A DNA stretch of 64,000 nucleotides from Candidatus Woesearchaeota archaeon (GCA_016192915.1 JACPTF010000013.1:20959-84958); one strand, 5' to 3'; shown: positions 47,227-56,145, counted from the first letter of the stretch. Notes: generated by a model not told the origin, from the letters alone. Numbers and translations: made by a program.

Positions 47227-48945
47227 ATGGGAGAAGTTCAGGCATTGCAGTCTGTTTCTGAACTTGCAGGGGCAGTTACAGGGGAAATCAACCTTGATAG
47301 CCTGTTGGCACTACTTGACAAAGCCTCAGAAGAGGTTGCTGAGAGCCGGAGAAGGGACCAGGATGCAGCCTCAGTTACAGAGCTCGACTCTGTAAGAGCT
47401 TTCACCAGCGCATTCTGGCATTACCGCCAATGGGGAGCGCAGGCAGTGAATAACCTGAACATGAAGCTAACAAGCAAGGCGGAGAAGCAGAATCCAGACT
47501 CAAAAACCAGGACGTATGTCCGCCTTGACGCGCTCTGCGATTCCCATGAGGAAGGCGGAAAAAGGGTTGCAAGCGCCATCATACCGCTGGAAGAACTTAA
47601 GCCATACATGCCTGTAGGGCCGGAAAACTTCGCCAACCTTGACGATCTCCAGGTAAGGCAGGGCATCGGGCTTTACCTGAGCCAGCACATGATAAGGCCC
47701 AACAGCATGGTTTATTCCCATTTGGAGGAACGCATAGACGAGCAAAACATGGTTGAATGCGGCGACCATCTAGCCGGGTTCAGGCCAGTGTCAATAATGA
47801 GGATGGTCCTCGACAACGTTACGCCTGGGCAAAAAAGCGAAACAGAAAGGGCAATAGTAAGGCGGCTGACAGCCCAGCTAATCAGCAAAGGCGCAATACG
47901 GCAAAACGGTACAAGCCTGGCCGAGCTTGAAGGCATGGTAGCTGATGACCTCAGGGCAATACTTAACGTTGGACAGAACGGTTATCCAGACCTTTATTCT
48001 GCTTTTGAGCAAACCCGCTTTTTCGCAACCATACTAAGCGACATAACAGCCACAGCCCATCCAACAGGCCTGAAAGTCCTTAGATACTTTGAGGGCGCAA
48101 GCGAACCAGCGCACAACGGCACGAATTGGCACAGGAAGAAAAGACATTACGGCACGAACGGCAAAAAAGAGGCATTGCAGAAAGAAACGATAGAGGCTTT
48201 GGAAGACGTAATGGCAGAAATGATCAAAGTGCCGCATGAAGTGTTTGAGTACAGGGTAAAGAGCCCGGACTCATTTGCAGGGAAGGTGCTCCTAAACAGG
48301 CTCTTCCCGGCAATACAAACCGGATACAGGGACGGAACGCTAAATGCGTTCCTGCGCGAACGCGGATTGCCGGAACTCGACGAGATGGACGTGAAGCAGA
48401 GGGATTTGAGGGACTTCTTCGGCATGGCGTGGATAGTCCACGGCGATTCTGTAACGTACGACAACAGAGGATTCAGCTCGCCAGTGCCTGAACTTGAAGA
48501 AACGGCTCAAAGCAAGGTTTACAACAGGTTTTTCGCCCTCGTAGGAGTCTCCGATGACTCAAGAAAAACCAATGTGAACGGGAAGAACGGCGGAAGCCCG
48601 GCGTGGAGGAAGCTCGGCACAGTGCGAACAAGCGACAACATAACAATAAACCTTGCCAGCCCTGCAGACGCTAAAGACTACATTGCCCAGAGGAAGCCGA
48701 ACAACTTCGCACAGATAAAGGTATACTGTACTTACGACGGCTTTGGCTTTGAAGTGCCGCTGGAGGTGCAGCTCATGACAAACTTCATGGACACAAGGAA
48801 CAGGCTTGGGAGTGACGCAAGCCACGAAGCTTTCAAAGACAGGAACGCTGCAATAATAGAATATGGGATCAGGCAGGGCGCAATAACCCGCCAGAAGGCA
48901 GATGCAATTATAGCCGTAGTTGCCGCTGCCACATCAATGCAATGA
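47227..48945 (+). CDS. Putative RelA/SpoT-like nucleotidyltransferase protein
   Basis: A 572-aa protein. The N-terminal roughly 330 residues are not recognised. The C-terminal part follows the RelA/SpoT synthetase pattern: FEYRVKSPDSFAGK (342-353; R-x-K-x-x-x-S-x-x-x-K), DLRDFFGMAWIV (392-403; catalytic-type Asp at 396), KDYIAQRKPNNFAQ (from 483) and EVQLMT (513-518; equivalent of EIQIRT with the catalytic Glu), then ASHEAFKDR. The canonical NGYqSlH reads NNFAQIK, so the protein is divergent and may make another nucleotide or be inactive. No HD hydrolase domain seen. Leaderless, TATA TTTATATAAAT 27 bases upstream. Confidence 0.55.
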   Translation: MGEVQALQSVSELAGAVTGEINLDSLLALLDKASEEVAESRRRDQDAASVTELDSVRAFTSAFWHYRQWGAQAVNNLNMKLTSKAEKQNPDSKTRTYVRLDALCDSHEEGGKRVASAIIPLEELKPYMPVGPENFANLDDLQVRQGIGLYLSQHMIRPNSMVYSHLEERIDEQNMVECGDHLAGFRPVSIMRMVLDNVTPGQKSETERAIVRRLTAQLISKGAIRQNGTSLAELEGMVADDLRAILNVGQNGYPDLYSAFEQTRFFATILSDITATAHPTGLKVLRYFEGASEPAHNGTNWHRKKRHYGTNGKKEALQKETIEALEDVMAEMIKVPHEVFEYRVKSPDSFAGKVLLNRLFPAIQTGYRDGTLNAFLRERGLPELDEMDVKQRDLRDFFGMAWIVHGDSVTYDNRGFSSPVPELEETAQSKVYNRFFALVGVSDDSRKTNVNGKNGGSPAWRKLGTVRTSDNITINLASPADAKDYIAQRKPNNFAQIKVYCTYDGFGFEVPLEVQLMTNFMDTRNRLGSDASHEAFKDRNAAIIEYGIRQGAITRQKADAIIAVVAAATSMQ

Positions 48946-49401
48946 AACCCTTCTCGCCTTCGGCACGAAGTTGAGAATTTTTCCTTCCTTGCACTTGCCG
49001 CAGCCGATGAAATCGTTGTTATGCTTTATTATTGCGTAACCGCTGCAGCCATTCAATGTTTTTTCCACGTCTTCACCCTGCAGCCACAGCTTAAATTCGC
49101 TGTCGTCAAGCTCAACAACATTCCTTGTTGACGTTTTCCCTACAATCTGGCTGCCCTCAATGCTCAGGCGCAATTCGCCATTCCTAAGCTGCCCGAAATA
49201 AAGGCCGAGGGAGTCGATGCGAAGGCGCTCAAGGTCAAGATTTTCAACATCACGGCTGATAAGGAAGATGTCGCCGTCTTTGCCTTCAAGAAAGCCGCAG
49301 TCAAGATCAAGGCTGCAGCCCCACTGCTGCCTGACTGCTTCAGCGATAGCGCGAACTTCCTTGCTGTTCAGCACCTTCCACTTATCGAGTCCCTTTAACA
49401 T
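48934..49401 (-). CDS. PUA-like RNA-binding protein (RsmF C-terminal type)
   Basis: About 155 aa. The C-terminal GYAIIKHNNDFIGCGKCKEG followed by KILNFVPKARR fits the RNA-binding PUA-like domain found at the end of RsmF/NOL1-type rRNA methyltransferases, here without the methyltransferase domain. Start at 49401 (MLKGLDKWKV), 27 bases from GCTATTTAC; ATG at 49413 is the alternative. It overlaps the convergent RelA-like gene by 12 bases. Confidence 0.7.
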   Translation of the reverse strand: MLKGLDKWKVLNSKEVRAIAEAVRQQWGCSLDLDCGFLEGKDGDIFLISRDVENLDLERLRIDSLGLYFGQLRNGELRLSIEGSQIVGKTSTRNVVELDDSEFKLWLQGEDVEKTLNGCSGYAIIKHNNDFIGCGKCKEGKILNFVPKARRVSLH

Positions 49402-49447
49402 TTTTAGCTTCAACAGGTGTAGTAAATAGCGAGGGTATAATGGTTAA

Positions 49448-49456
49448 ATATTTAAA
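49448..49456 (+). promoter_or_regulatory. TATA box of the toxin-antitoxin operon
   Basis: TATTTAAAG is centred 27 bases before the antitoxin ATG at 49479. Confidence 0.55.
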
Positions 49457-49478
49457 GGCATTGCACATATAAAGTGCT

Positions 49479-49682
49479 ATGCAAATAGAAATTCAAAAAG
49501 ATACGTCAGAAAAGCTTGAAAAAGCGGCAAGGCTTTTGGGACAAAAAAAAAATGAGCTAGCAAACAGGGCCATACTACTTTATTTGGATAACATTATCAA
49601 ACACGCCGCTCTTAAAAAAGAGATGAAGGGGTGGGATTTCTTAAGCGACGAAGCGTTGGCGAATTTTGAAAAAGCACTATGA
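49479..49682 (+). CDS. Ribbon-helix-helix antitoxin
   Basis: A 67-aa protein with the RHH layout: a beta strand MQIEIQKDTSEKLEKAARLL followed by two helices (KKNELANRAILLYLDNII) and an acidic C-terminal part (MKGWDFLSDEALANFEKAL) that would wrap the toxin. Its stop overlaps the toxin ATG (ATGA), the usual antitoxin-first order. It probably autoregulates the operon by binding near the TATA box. Confidence 0.8.
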   Translation: MQIEIQKDTSEKLEKAARLLGQKKNELANRAILLYLDNIIKHAALKKEMKGWDFLSDEALANFEKAL

Positions 49683-50005
49683 AAAAAGGTGAAATCTGGC
49701 TGGTAGAGCTGCCGACCACTAACGGCCATGAACAAACAGGCTCTCGCCCGGCTTTAGTTTTAGCAGAGACCGAAGCAAACATAGCTATAATAGTGCCCTT
49801 TACCTCCAACTCACAGGCGCTTAGGTTCAAAAATACCATCGAGGTTAAGCCTTCTAATAGAAACGGCTTGTCATCTGTTTCTGTTGCACTCATCTTCCAA
49901 CTGAGAGCAATTGACAAAAAGAGGCTCAAAACCAAAATCGGGGAGCTAGAAACGCAACTCCTAGAGAAACTGGATGCCATGCTTAGGCAGCTATTGTCGT
50001 TATAA
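49679..50005 (+). CDS. PemK/MazF-family toxin (mRNA interferase)
   Basis: A 108-aa protein. MKKGEIWLVELPTTNGHEQTGSRPALVL is the classic MazF/PemK start with the GS-RPALV motif, followed by NIAIIVPFTSN and IFQLRAIDKKRL (catalytic-type Arg and Ser/Thr context). It would cleave RNA sequence-specifically. It forms a type II toxin-antitoxin pair with the RHH protein. Confidence 0.87.
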   Translation: MKKGEIWLVELPTTNGHEQTGSRPALVLAETEANIAIIVPFTSNSQALRFKNTIEVKPSNRNGLSSVSVALIFQLRAIDKKRLKTKIGELETQLLEKLDAMLRQLLSL

Positions 50006-50030
50006 CCAGAAACAAACTAAGTCAGATCAG

Positions 50031-51866
50031 TTAAATTCCCCACACCGGATTCTCCTTCCGCATCAGCTCAGCGATTTCCCTAAGCAAGTCAACCTCGTCA
50101 GCGGAGAGGTACTGCTTGAACTCCTTGAGCTTCCTGAAGTCGTCCTCGTGAATAAAGCTGAGCATGACATCGCCCTCGTTAAGCTGCCTGCCGATTACAA
50201 CTTTTTCAAGCGAAACAGCAACCTGCTTTCCTTTGCCAGCTGTTGTGACGTTCTCCTTCTCCAGCTGAATCTCCTTAACTGTCGTCAGGGGCTTGCCAAT
50301 TTCAGCAGCTGATGCGGTTGCCTTCATAAGCTGCGCATCAACAGCCAGCGTCCCTGCAAGAATCTCAACCCCGACAATAGCAGGGTTGCTCTGCCTGAAG
50401 GTGTAGCCGCGAAGCAGCTGAACCTTGCAAGGCCTTGCAAGCCTCTCCATTGATTTTGACTCCTGCCTCTGCTTCTCCTGCTGCTGCCATGCAAGGAACT
50501 CGTCCATGATAGAATAGATGACGTTGCCCGTGATTATCTTGACAGCCGGGGGAACTGACCCGGAAATCTCGCTGCCAAGGCTGGCGTTAAAGCCTAGAAT
50601 TGCGGCGTTAAGCGGGCTGCTTTCAGCGTTCGACTCTGCGTCAGCAATGTCCTTCCTTGAGATTTCGCCAATCGATACCGCTTTCACACTGACGCCCTTC
50701 TCGTGCAGCAGCTTCATTAACGCCTCAAGAGAGCCAAGCGTGTCTGCCTTAATGACAATGCCGGAATCGTCAACAGAGAGGCTGAACCCCTCAATCTCCT
50801 TCTGCACCAAGGCCTTTGCAGCCTCAAGCTGCATGCTGCCATAAACAGAGACAACAGGCATTCCCGCAACAGCATTCTCAACGCCAGAGCCAACAATCTT
50901 GACGCCAGTTGCGGCAACGACCTTGTCAACCTGCACAAATTTTGCCTTGCGGTCGCGCATCTCAGCCAATGGAGCTGGCTCAAGCAGCGCCTTGACTTTC
51001 GTGACGACAGGCCCTTCCAAGCCGCCAATGACAACAGTGTCGTTCTTCTGCAAGGAGCCGTCATAAACTATGACGTCAACAGTCGCGCCAAGCCCCTTCT
51101 CCTGCTTGACTTCAAGGACAGTTCCCTTGACTGCCGAATCGGGTGTAAAGTTAAGCTCTGTCTCAAGGAAGCGCTGAGCCAGGCCGGAAACAACAACAAG
51201 GAGTTCGGGAATGCCGATGAGCTTCTTTGCCGAGCACGGAATAATAGCGAGCTGCTTGCGGTAATCGGAAACCCGGTCAAACCTGTCAGAGTCAAAGCCC
51301 GACTCGGCGAATTTGGCAACAAGATTGTAAAGGCGCTTGTCAATCTCCTCCTGCACCTGCGGATTCTGCTTTGAAATTTTTGTTAAAAGCAAATCCTCGC
51401 TGCTGTAGACGTCTGCCCTCCAGCCCGGGACCAAATCCAGTTTGTTGGCAGCAACAATGAATGGGGTCTTGTAGTTTTTCAGGATGTCAATCGCTTCCAG
51501 TGTCTGCGGCATGAAACCCTCATTAATGTCAATGACCAAGATGGCAATGTCAGCAAGAACACCACCGCGCTTCCTCAGCGAGACAAAAGCCGCATGCCCA
51601 GGCGTGTCAATGAGGAGAAGGCCGGGAATTGTAAGGTTAAGCTTCAGCTGCTGCAGCAATTGAGAACATAGCTTCCTAATCACAGAAACAGGCACAATGG
51701 AAGCGCCGATTGACTGCGTAATCTGGCCGGGCTCGGACTTGACAATGGACGTTCCGCGAATGCTGTCAAGCAGGCTGCTCTTGCCATGGTCAACGTGGCC
51801 CAAGACAGTGCAGATGACGGAGCGGAGACGGTTCGCATTACTTGCACTTGCGGCTGTAGCGGACAT
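50031..51866 (-). CDS. infB: Translation initiation factor aIF5B (IF-2)
   Basis: A 611-aa GTPase promoting subunit joining. The G domain has VLGHVDHGKSSLLDSI (G1), LLIDTPGHAAF (G3) and AANKLDLVPGW (G4), followed by domains II-IV with VLEVKQEKGLGATVDVIVYDG and KADTLGSLEALMKLL. The length matches archaeal aIF5B without an intein. TATA GTTTAAAAAC lies 30-40 bases upstream of the ATG. Confidence 0.95.
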   Translation of the reverse strand: MSATAASASNANRLRSVICTVLGHVDHGKSSLLDSIRGTSIVKSEPGQITQSIGASIVPVSVIRKLCSQLLQQLKLNLTIPGLLLIDTPGHAAFVSLRKRGGVLADIAILVIDINEGFMPQTLEAIDILKNYKTPFIVAANKLDLVPGWRADVYSSEDLLLTKISKQNPQVQEEIDKRLYNLVAKFAESGFDSDRFDRVSDYRKQLAIIPCSAKKLIGIPELLVVVSGLAQRFLETELNFTPDSAVKGTVLEVKQEKGLGATVDVIVYDGSLQKNDTVVIGGLEGPVVTKVKALLEPAPLAEMRDRKAKFVQVDKVVAATGVKIVGSGVENAVAGMPVVSVYGSMQLEAAKALVQKEIEGFSLSVDDSGIVIKADTLGSLEALMKLLHEKGVSVKAVSIGEISRKDIADAESNAESSPLNAAILGFNASLGSEISGSVPPAVKIITGNVIYSIMDEFLAWQQQEKQRQESKSMERLARPCKVQLLRGYTFRQSNPAIVGVEILAGTLAVDAQLMKATASAAEIGKPLTTVKEIQLEKENVTTAGKGKQVAVSLEKVVIGRQLNEGDVMLSFIHEDDFRKLKEFKQYLSADEVDLLREIAELMRKENPVWGI

Positions 51867-51917
51867 TTTGACATCATCACAGTGGTGGATTCTGGGACGG
51901 TTTTTAAACGTTTGCAG

Positions 51918-52892
51918 CTAAAACGGCGAATATCTCACCTTCAACGTGGCCGTGAACAACAAGGCCATATAATCTGCAATTATTCCCGGAAACGCCGCCT
52001 TTAGATTCCTCATGAAGCTGTCAAGCTCAAGAGGAGATTGCGCTGCCATCTCAAAATCCATATCAGCAGGGAAGCCAATGCCCTCAACAACGTACAATAC
52101 GAGAGGCTGCTGGGCAAGGTATGCTTTAACAGCTTTAAGATTCTCAGCAGAAGCCACGCTTAAATTCAGGAAAATCTTGTAGTAGCCGTAGCCAAGTTTG
52201 TTGTGGTCAATTCTGGGGCGGTAGCCGCCAATTATCTTTTTCTGCTCAAGCTTCCTAATTCTCGCAGCGACAGCCACAGCCGAAATGCCAAGTTTCTCGG
52301 ACAAAGCTACTAGAGACATTCTGGCATCATCTGAAAGTAAATGAAGTAACTTCTTATCAAGATCATCGAAAATAGCGGGTGTTAATGACTGCGACAGCTT
52401 GAACTCCTCAGTCGCAACTTGTCCGGTAATATACCTATTCTGAAAATGGATTACTGTGGTTGCAATGTTCTCGCTCCTGCGCTTGACAAACTTCCCGAAT
52501 TTTGACATGAACTGCTCAACGAAAACCCTGAACTCGTCAACGCTTTTGGCCCACATGTCGATTAGAAGGTCAAAACTGCCCTGCATCTCAAAAAGCCAGA
52601 ACACCCTGCTGTCGCTTTTGCAGTAGGTTGTGATTTCCTTAACAACCAGTGCAGTAGTGCCCTGCAAGGTAACCAGCAGCCTGCAGTAAAAATAGCCCAA
52701 GGCAGGAGTGTTAACGAGGGCAACGTAGCCGTTGATGACGCCAAGCCTTTCAAGTCTCCTAAGCTTATAATCAACAGTTTGCTTGCTGCTTCCAATCTCC
52801 TTAGCCAATTTAGTCAAACTGTCGCGGGCGTGGAAGTCCAGAGCCAACAATAGCTTCCTGTCCAGTTTGCCAAGCTTAACTATTTCTGCCAT
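51918..52892 (-). CDS. Double Lrp/AsnC-type transcription regulator
   Basis: A 324-aa protein with two Lrp units in tandem: a first HTH (LDRKLLLALDFHARDSLTKL, then GSSKQTVDYKLRRLERLGVI) with a RAM-like domain, and a second HTH (LDKKLLHLLSDDARMSLVAL, then GISAVAVAARIRKLEQKKII) with another RAM-like domain. Fused double Lrp proteins are known in archaea. The effector is unknown. TATA TTTTTATATTTAAAC lies 27 bases upstream. Confidence 0.87.
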   Translation of the reverse strand: MAEIVKLGKLDRKLLLALDFHARDSLTKLAKEIGSSKQTVDYKLRRLERLGVINGYVALVNTPALGYFYCRLLVTLQGTTALVVKEITTYCKSDSRVFWLFEMQGSFDLLIDMWAKSVDEFRVFVEQFMSKFGKFVKRRSENIATTVIHFQNRYITGQVATEEFKLSQSLTPAIFDDLDKKLLHLLSDDARMSLVALSEKLGISAVAVAARIRKLEQKKIIGGYRPRIDHNKLGYGYYKIFLNLSVASAENLKAVKAYLAQQPLVLYVVEGIGFPADMDFEMAAQSPLELDSFMRNLKAAFPGIIADYMALLFTATLKVRYSPF

Positions 52893-52911
52893 AATCTTAC
52901 AAAATCTAGTT

Positions 52912-52961
52912 TAAATATAAAAATATTTTGTTTTGTCAAAATTTTTGATAAATAATTAGAT
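52912..52961. promoter_or_regulatory. Divergent promoters of the Lrp and methyltransferase genes
   Basis: A minus-strand TATA (TTTATATTTAAAC, centre about 52919) faces the Lrp gene, and a plus-strand GATAAATAATTAGATAAAC (centre about 52960) faces the ATG at 52988. The short AT-rich gap would also suit autoregulation by the Lrp protein. Confidence 0.45.
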
Positions 52962-52987
52962 AAACATAAGCTACTATTTAGTAGTAA

Positions 52988-53812
52988 ATGAATTACCTCG
53001 ATTATGTGCGGAGTCAAGTCACAAAAGAAGACTGGCGCCTGCTTAAAAGTAGAAGAGACATAAACCTAGACGCGGCAGTATTATATGGCATGTGGGCAGA
53101 TTTTGTAAACTTTGAAAAAAGGAGAAGGACAGAAATCCCTTTCCTTGTCACACGTCTTGCGGAATATGATAATCCAAGAATATTTGACGCTAGTCTGGGG
53201 TCAGGAGCCACCACTTTTGGTTTAAAGCTGGCAGGTCTCGAGAAAATTGTTGCGAACGAGACAGATTCTCACCTTGCAAATTTCGCAAAAAAAGAAGCAA
53301 AAAGGCTGGGGATAGATTGGAGCATGATAACAGTCACTTCTCACGACTGGAGAAAGCTTCCGGAAAGCCTTGCAGAAACGTTTGATGCAGTCGTTTCTAC
53401 TGGCAATTCCTTGACATATCTTTTTAAAAAGGGAGATCAGCTCGCCGCCTTGCAAAATTTTAGGGATGTACTAAAGCCTAGAGGGAAACTCATAATTGAT
53501 GAGAGGAACTATGCTGAGCACTTCCTCAAAGCTCCTGATGGTTCAAAGTTCAGGTGGTCCGGTGATTTTGTTTACTGCGGCAAGGATAGAATCGCAGTCC
53601 ACCCGATACACATCTCGCAAAGCATGGTTGTGGTTGAGTATGCCCACCTAGACGGCAGGAAGTCACATCTTGCGCTTTATCCTTTCAAAAGAGGAGAGCT
53701 CAAGGGCTTGCTGAGAGAAGCGGGGTTCAGAGAAATATCAATGTTTGGTGATTACCGGCCTAATTTCAGGCCTCAGGACCCGGAATTCCTTACTTATGTG
53801 TGCTGCAAATAA
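52988..53812 (+). CDS. Class I SAM-dependent methyltransferase (glycine N-methyltransferase-like)
   Basis: A 274-aa protein. The SAM-binding motif I is IFDASLGSGATTFGLKLAG, with TFDAVVSTGNSLTYL as motif II-III and VLKPRGKLIIDERNYAEHFL after it, a pattern close to GNMT/sarcosine methyltransferases. The substrate cannot be fixed from sequence. It is divergent from the double Lrp gene. Confidence 0.8.
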   Translation: MNYLDYVRSQVTKEDWRLLKSRRDINLDAAVLYGMWADFVNFEKRRRTEIPFLVTRLAEYDNPRIFDASLGSGATTFGLKLAGLEKIVANETDSHLANFAKKEAKRLGIDWSMITVTSHDWRKLPESLAETFDAVVSTGNSLTYLFKKGDQLAALQNFRDVLKPRGKLIIDERNYAEHFLKAPDGSKFRWSGDFVYCGKDRIAVHPIHISQSMVVVEYAHLDGRKSHLALYPFKRGELKGLLREAGFREISMFGDYRPNFRPQDPEFLTYVCCK

Positions 53813-53814
53813 AT

Positions 53815-54219
53815 TTAGTAGCGCAGCATTCCCTTCCCAACCAGAAAAGGCAGTATCTGCTTCTTGGCAATTGGGGTAAGGAAAGGGTTAATTGCATCGG
53901 CTGCAGATATCCACAGCAGCTCCTCAATCTCCGAAGACGCCTTTGGCTCCCCAACTATTTCGCCAGCAAAAAGGTCGATTGCAACCCTGGATTTGCCATC
54001 TGAAGTGAAGTCCTCAAAGCGGCCAAGCAGGGTGAGAGAGGCGTCATCAACGCTGCAGCCAATCTCCTCAAGAAGCTCCCTCCTGAGAGCTTCTACAGCA
54101 GACTCACCCTTCTCAGGCTTCCCGCCAGGCATAAGGAAGTCAGGGCTGCCGCGCTTCCTTACAACAAGAAGCTTGTTATCCCTAACAATCACCATTGCTG
54201 ATTTCTTTATGAGCTTCAT
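53815..54219 (-). CDS. Nudix hydrolase
   Basis: A 134-aa Nudix protein (MKLIKKSAMVIVRDNKLLVVR). The Nudix box GGKPEKGESAVEALRRELLEEIGC is complete (G-x5-E-x7-RELLEEIG). The C-terminal region is compatible with an ADP-ribose or 8-oxo-dNTP-type enzyme, but the substrate is open. Start at 54219 from the shared TATA box at 54243-54253; longer frames upstream lack support. Confidence 0.85.
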   Translation of the reverse strand: MKLIKKSAMVIVRDNKLLVVRKRGSPDFLMPGGKPEKGESAVEALRRELLEEIGCSVDDASLTLLGRFEDFTSDGKSRVAIDLFAGEIVGEPKASSEIEELLWISAADAINPFLTPIAKKQILPFLVGKGMLRY

Positions 54220-54242
54220 TAAAGCAGCGGTTGAAGCAACAT

Positions 54243-54253
54243 CTTTATTAAAC
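54243..54253. promoter_or_regulatory. Single bidirectional TATA box between the Nudix and trm1 genes
   Basis: CTTTATTAAAC is centred 27-28 bases from both the plus-strand ATG at 54275 and the minus-strand ATG at 54219, the same geometry as at 8585-8594. Confidence 0.5.
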
Positions 54254-54274
54254 TGTGCATCACTTTCGGCAGCT

Positions 54275-55504
54275 ATGGGAAAGAAACACGGAATAGTTGT
54301 TGAGGGAAAAGCCAAGCTAGCCGTACCAAAATACGGCAGGAAGGCCGTGTCCAGCAGGATGCCTGTTTTCTACAATCCCGTCATGAAGTCAAACCGCGAT
54401 ATAACGATTCTTCTTATGGAAGCTGCAGCTAAACTTTACGGCATAAAAAAGTGGGCTGTTGCAGACCCAATGGCGGCAACAGGCATTCGCGGGATAAGAA
54501 TGGTGCTTGAGCTGGAAAACAAGAACATTGAAGGGATAAAAATGAATGATTACTCTGATGCTGCCGCTGCACTGATAAAGAAAAATATGCGGCGAAACAG
54601 GATAAAAACTGGGGGAAAAATATCTGTCACGGTAAATGAGGCAAACAAGTTCCTGCTGAACAACAAGCCTTTCAACTACATTGACATTGACCCCTTTGGC
54701 TATCCGGGGCTGTTTCTGGATACAGCTGTCAAGAGGCTGCGGCACAACGGAATCCTCGCTGTGACAGCAACCGACACAAGTGCTTTAGCTGGAACAGCCG
54801 TTGCGGCATGCAGAAGAAAGTACCTTGCGACACCGCTAAGGAACGGCTTCATGCATGAAACCGGGATAAGGATACTGATACGGCTTGCGCAGCTTATTGG
54901 GGCAATGCATGAAAAAGCGCTCACACCGGTTTTCAGCTACTACAAGGACCATTACATCAGGGCATTCTTGCTTTGCAGGACAGGCAGCGGCAGATGCGAC
55001 GACGTATTGTCGAAGCACAAAGAAATTCTTTATTGCGACAGCTGTTGCGAAAAAAAGATTGGCGAAGGCGGAATTAACCCCTGCTGCAGTAATTGCGGGA
55101 AACAAATGCTGAAGGCGGGGCTGTTGTGGGCTGGAAACCTGTTTGACAGAAAGTTAGCTGTTAAAATGGTATTGGCTGCTGCGAACCCAAATCGAGCAAA
55201 AAGCTCGATTGGGCCCCGTCGCCTCAATGGCGACGTGGGAAACAGATACGGTGACGAAAAAATAAAAACATTCCTCAAAGTAGTTGCTGAAGAGGCTGCC
55301 GGCGAAGGAAAATGCGGCGCTGGATTTTACGCGATAGAAGACGTATGCGAGAAGCACGGGATAGGGCAGCAGCCAAAAACAACACAAGTCATAAAAAGGC
55401 TGCAGCAAAAAGGTTATAATGCGTCCCAAACGCACTGCACAACGACAGGGGTAAAGACAAATGCTCCGCTGAAGGTATTTTTGGCTGTAGTTAAAGGCAA
55501 ATAA
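54275..55504 (+). CDS. trm1: tRNA (guanine-26) dimethyltransferase Trm1 with an in-frame palindromic insertion
   Basis: A 409-aa enzyme making m2,2G26 in tRNA. SAM-domain motifs are VVEGKAKLAVP, VADPMAATGIRGIRM, YIDIDPFGYPGLFLDTAV and TATDTSALAGT, and the C-terminal domain has the zinc cysteines YCDSCCEKK and CCSNCGKQM. Between VLAAA and RYGDEKIKTFLK an extra NPNRAKSSIGPRRLNGDVGN is encoded by the family 2 element at 55186-55239. The start is leaderless from the shared TATA box. Confidence 0.92.
   Translation: MGKKHGIVVEGKAKLAVPKYGRKAVSSRMPVFYNPVMKSNRDITILLMEAAAKLYGIKKWAVADPMAATGIRGIRMVLELENKNIEGIKMNDYSDAAAALIKKNMRRNRIKTGGKISVTVNEANKFLLNNKPFNYIDIDPFGYPGLFLDTAVKRLRHNGILAVTATDTSALAGTAVAACRRKYLATPLRNGFMHETGIRILIRLAQLIGAMHEKALTPVFSYYKDHYIRAFLLCRTGSGRCDDVLSKHKEILYCDSCCEKKIGEGGINPCCSNCGKQMLKAGLLWAGNLFDRKLAVKMVLAAANPNRAKSSIGPRRLNGDVGNRYGDEKIKTFLKVVAEEAAGEGKCGAGFYAIEDVCEKHGIGQQPKTTQVIKRLQQKGYNASQTHCTTTGVKTNAPLKVFLAVVKGK
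55186..55239 (+). repeat. Family 2 twin hairpin inside trm1
   Basis: CCCAAATCGAGC-aaaaa-GCTCGATTGGG followed by CCCCGTCGCC-tcaat-GGCGACGTGGG. 54 bases (18 codons), same orientation and same frame relative to the gene as the copies in the nuclease and DUF1385 genes. Confidence 0.85.
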
Positions 55505-55575
55505 AAAGATTTAAAAGAGCGTGCAACAATGGCAGTAATACGCTAAAAAGAGTAATGTAAAAATAAGTGATAAAA

Positions 55576-56145
55576 ATGAAGGTGGGAGCATCACACATCA
55601 TAATTATGAGCGCAATACTTGTTTCAGTAATGGGAACTTTCTTTGCGGCAAACACCATAACAGGGCTCACAACAGCGAGCGACACCCTGTCAAAAGGCGA
55701 CTTTGCAACAGTCACTGGAAAAGTGGTCGCGGAAACAACAGCACAGCAGGCGAGCGGCCTCGGAAAGGCAGCAGGCTCGATACTGCTTGGGCTGGCATCA
55801 ATAACAGCGCTGGTTGTGGTTGCAAGGATAGGGCGAAACGCAATGAAGGAAGCAATGGAAAACGCTGAGCCCGGGATAAAAGACAACGTGAGAAAGGCAG
55901 AAGATGCCATTAAAGAAGGAAACTACACAGAGGCACACGCACTTTACAACGCGGTAAGGGAACAGTACGCAAAGCTGCAGGAACAGGAAAAGGTACAGCA
56001 CCACTCAAGAATAATGCAACTTCACAGCAGCCTGCTCAGGCAGGCAACAATGGCTGAAGCGCATTACCTCACGGAAAAATACGTCAGCAACACGATAACA
56101 GAAGAAGAGTTTGAAAGGCTGAAGCAGATAGTGGTAAGCCAGTAA
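55576..56145 (+). CDS. Hypothetical membrane-anchored helical protein
   Basis: A 189-aa protein with two hydrophobic segments (about residues 5-25 and 70-90) separated by a threonine- and alanine-rich loop, then a C-terminal helical region (AEDAIKEGNYTEAHALYNAV) that looks like a TPR-type hairpin. No family recognised. The start is ATG at 55576; an in-frame GTG at 55567 is possible. Confidence 0.65.
   Translation: MKVGASHIIIMSAILVSVMGTFFAANTITGLTTASDTLSKGDFATVTGKVVAETTAQQASGLGKAAGSILLGLASITALVVVARIGRNAMKEAMENAEPGIKDNVRKAEDAIKEGNYTEAHALYNAVREQYAKLQEQEKVQHHSRIMQLHSSLLRQATMAEAHYLTEKYVSNTITEEEFERLKQIVVSQ

Noticed and set aside
47227..48200. An HD hydrolase domain in the RelA/SpoT-like protein
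   Set aside because: No HD motif with the expected spacing is seen in the N-terminal half.
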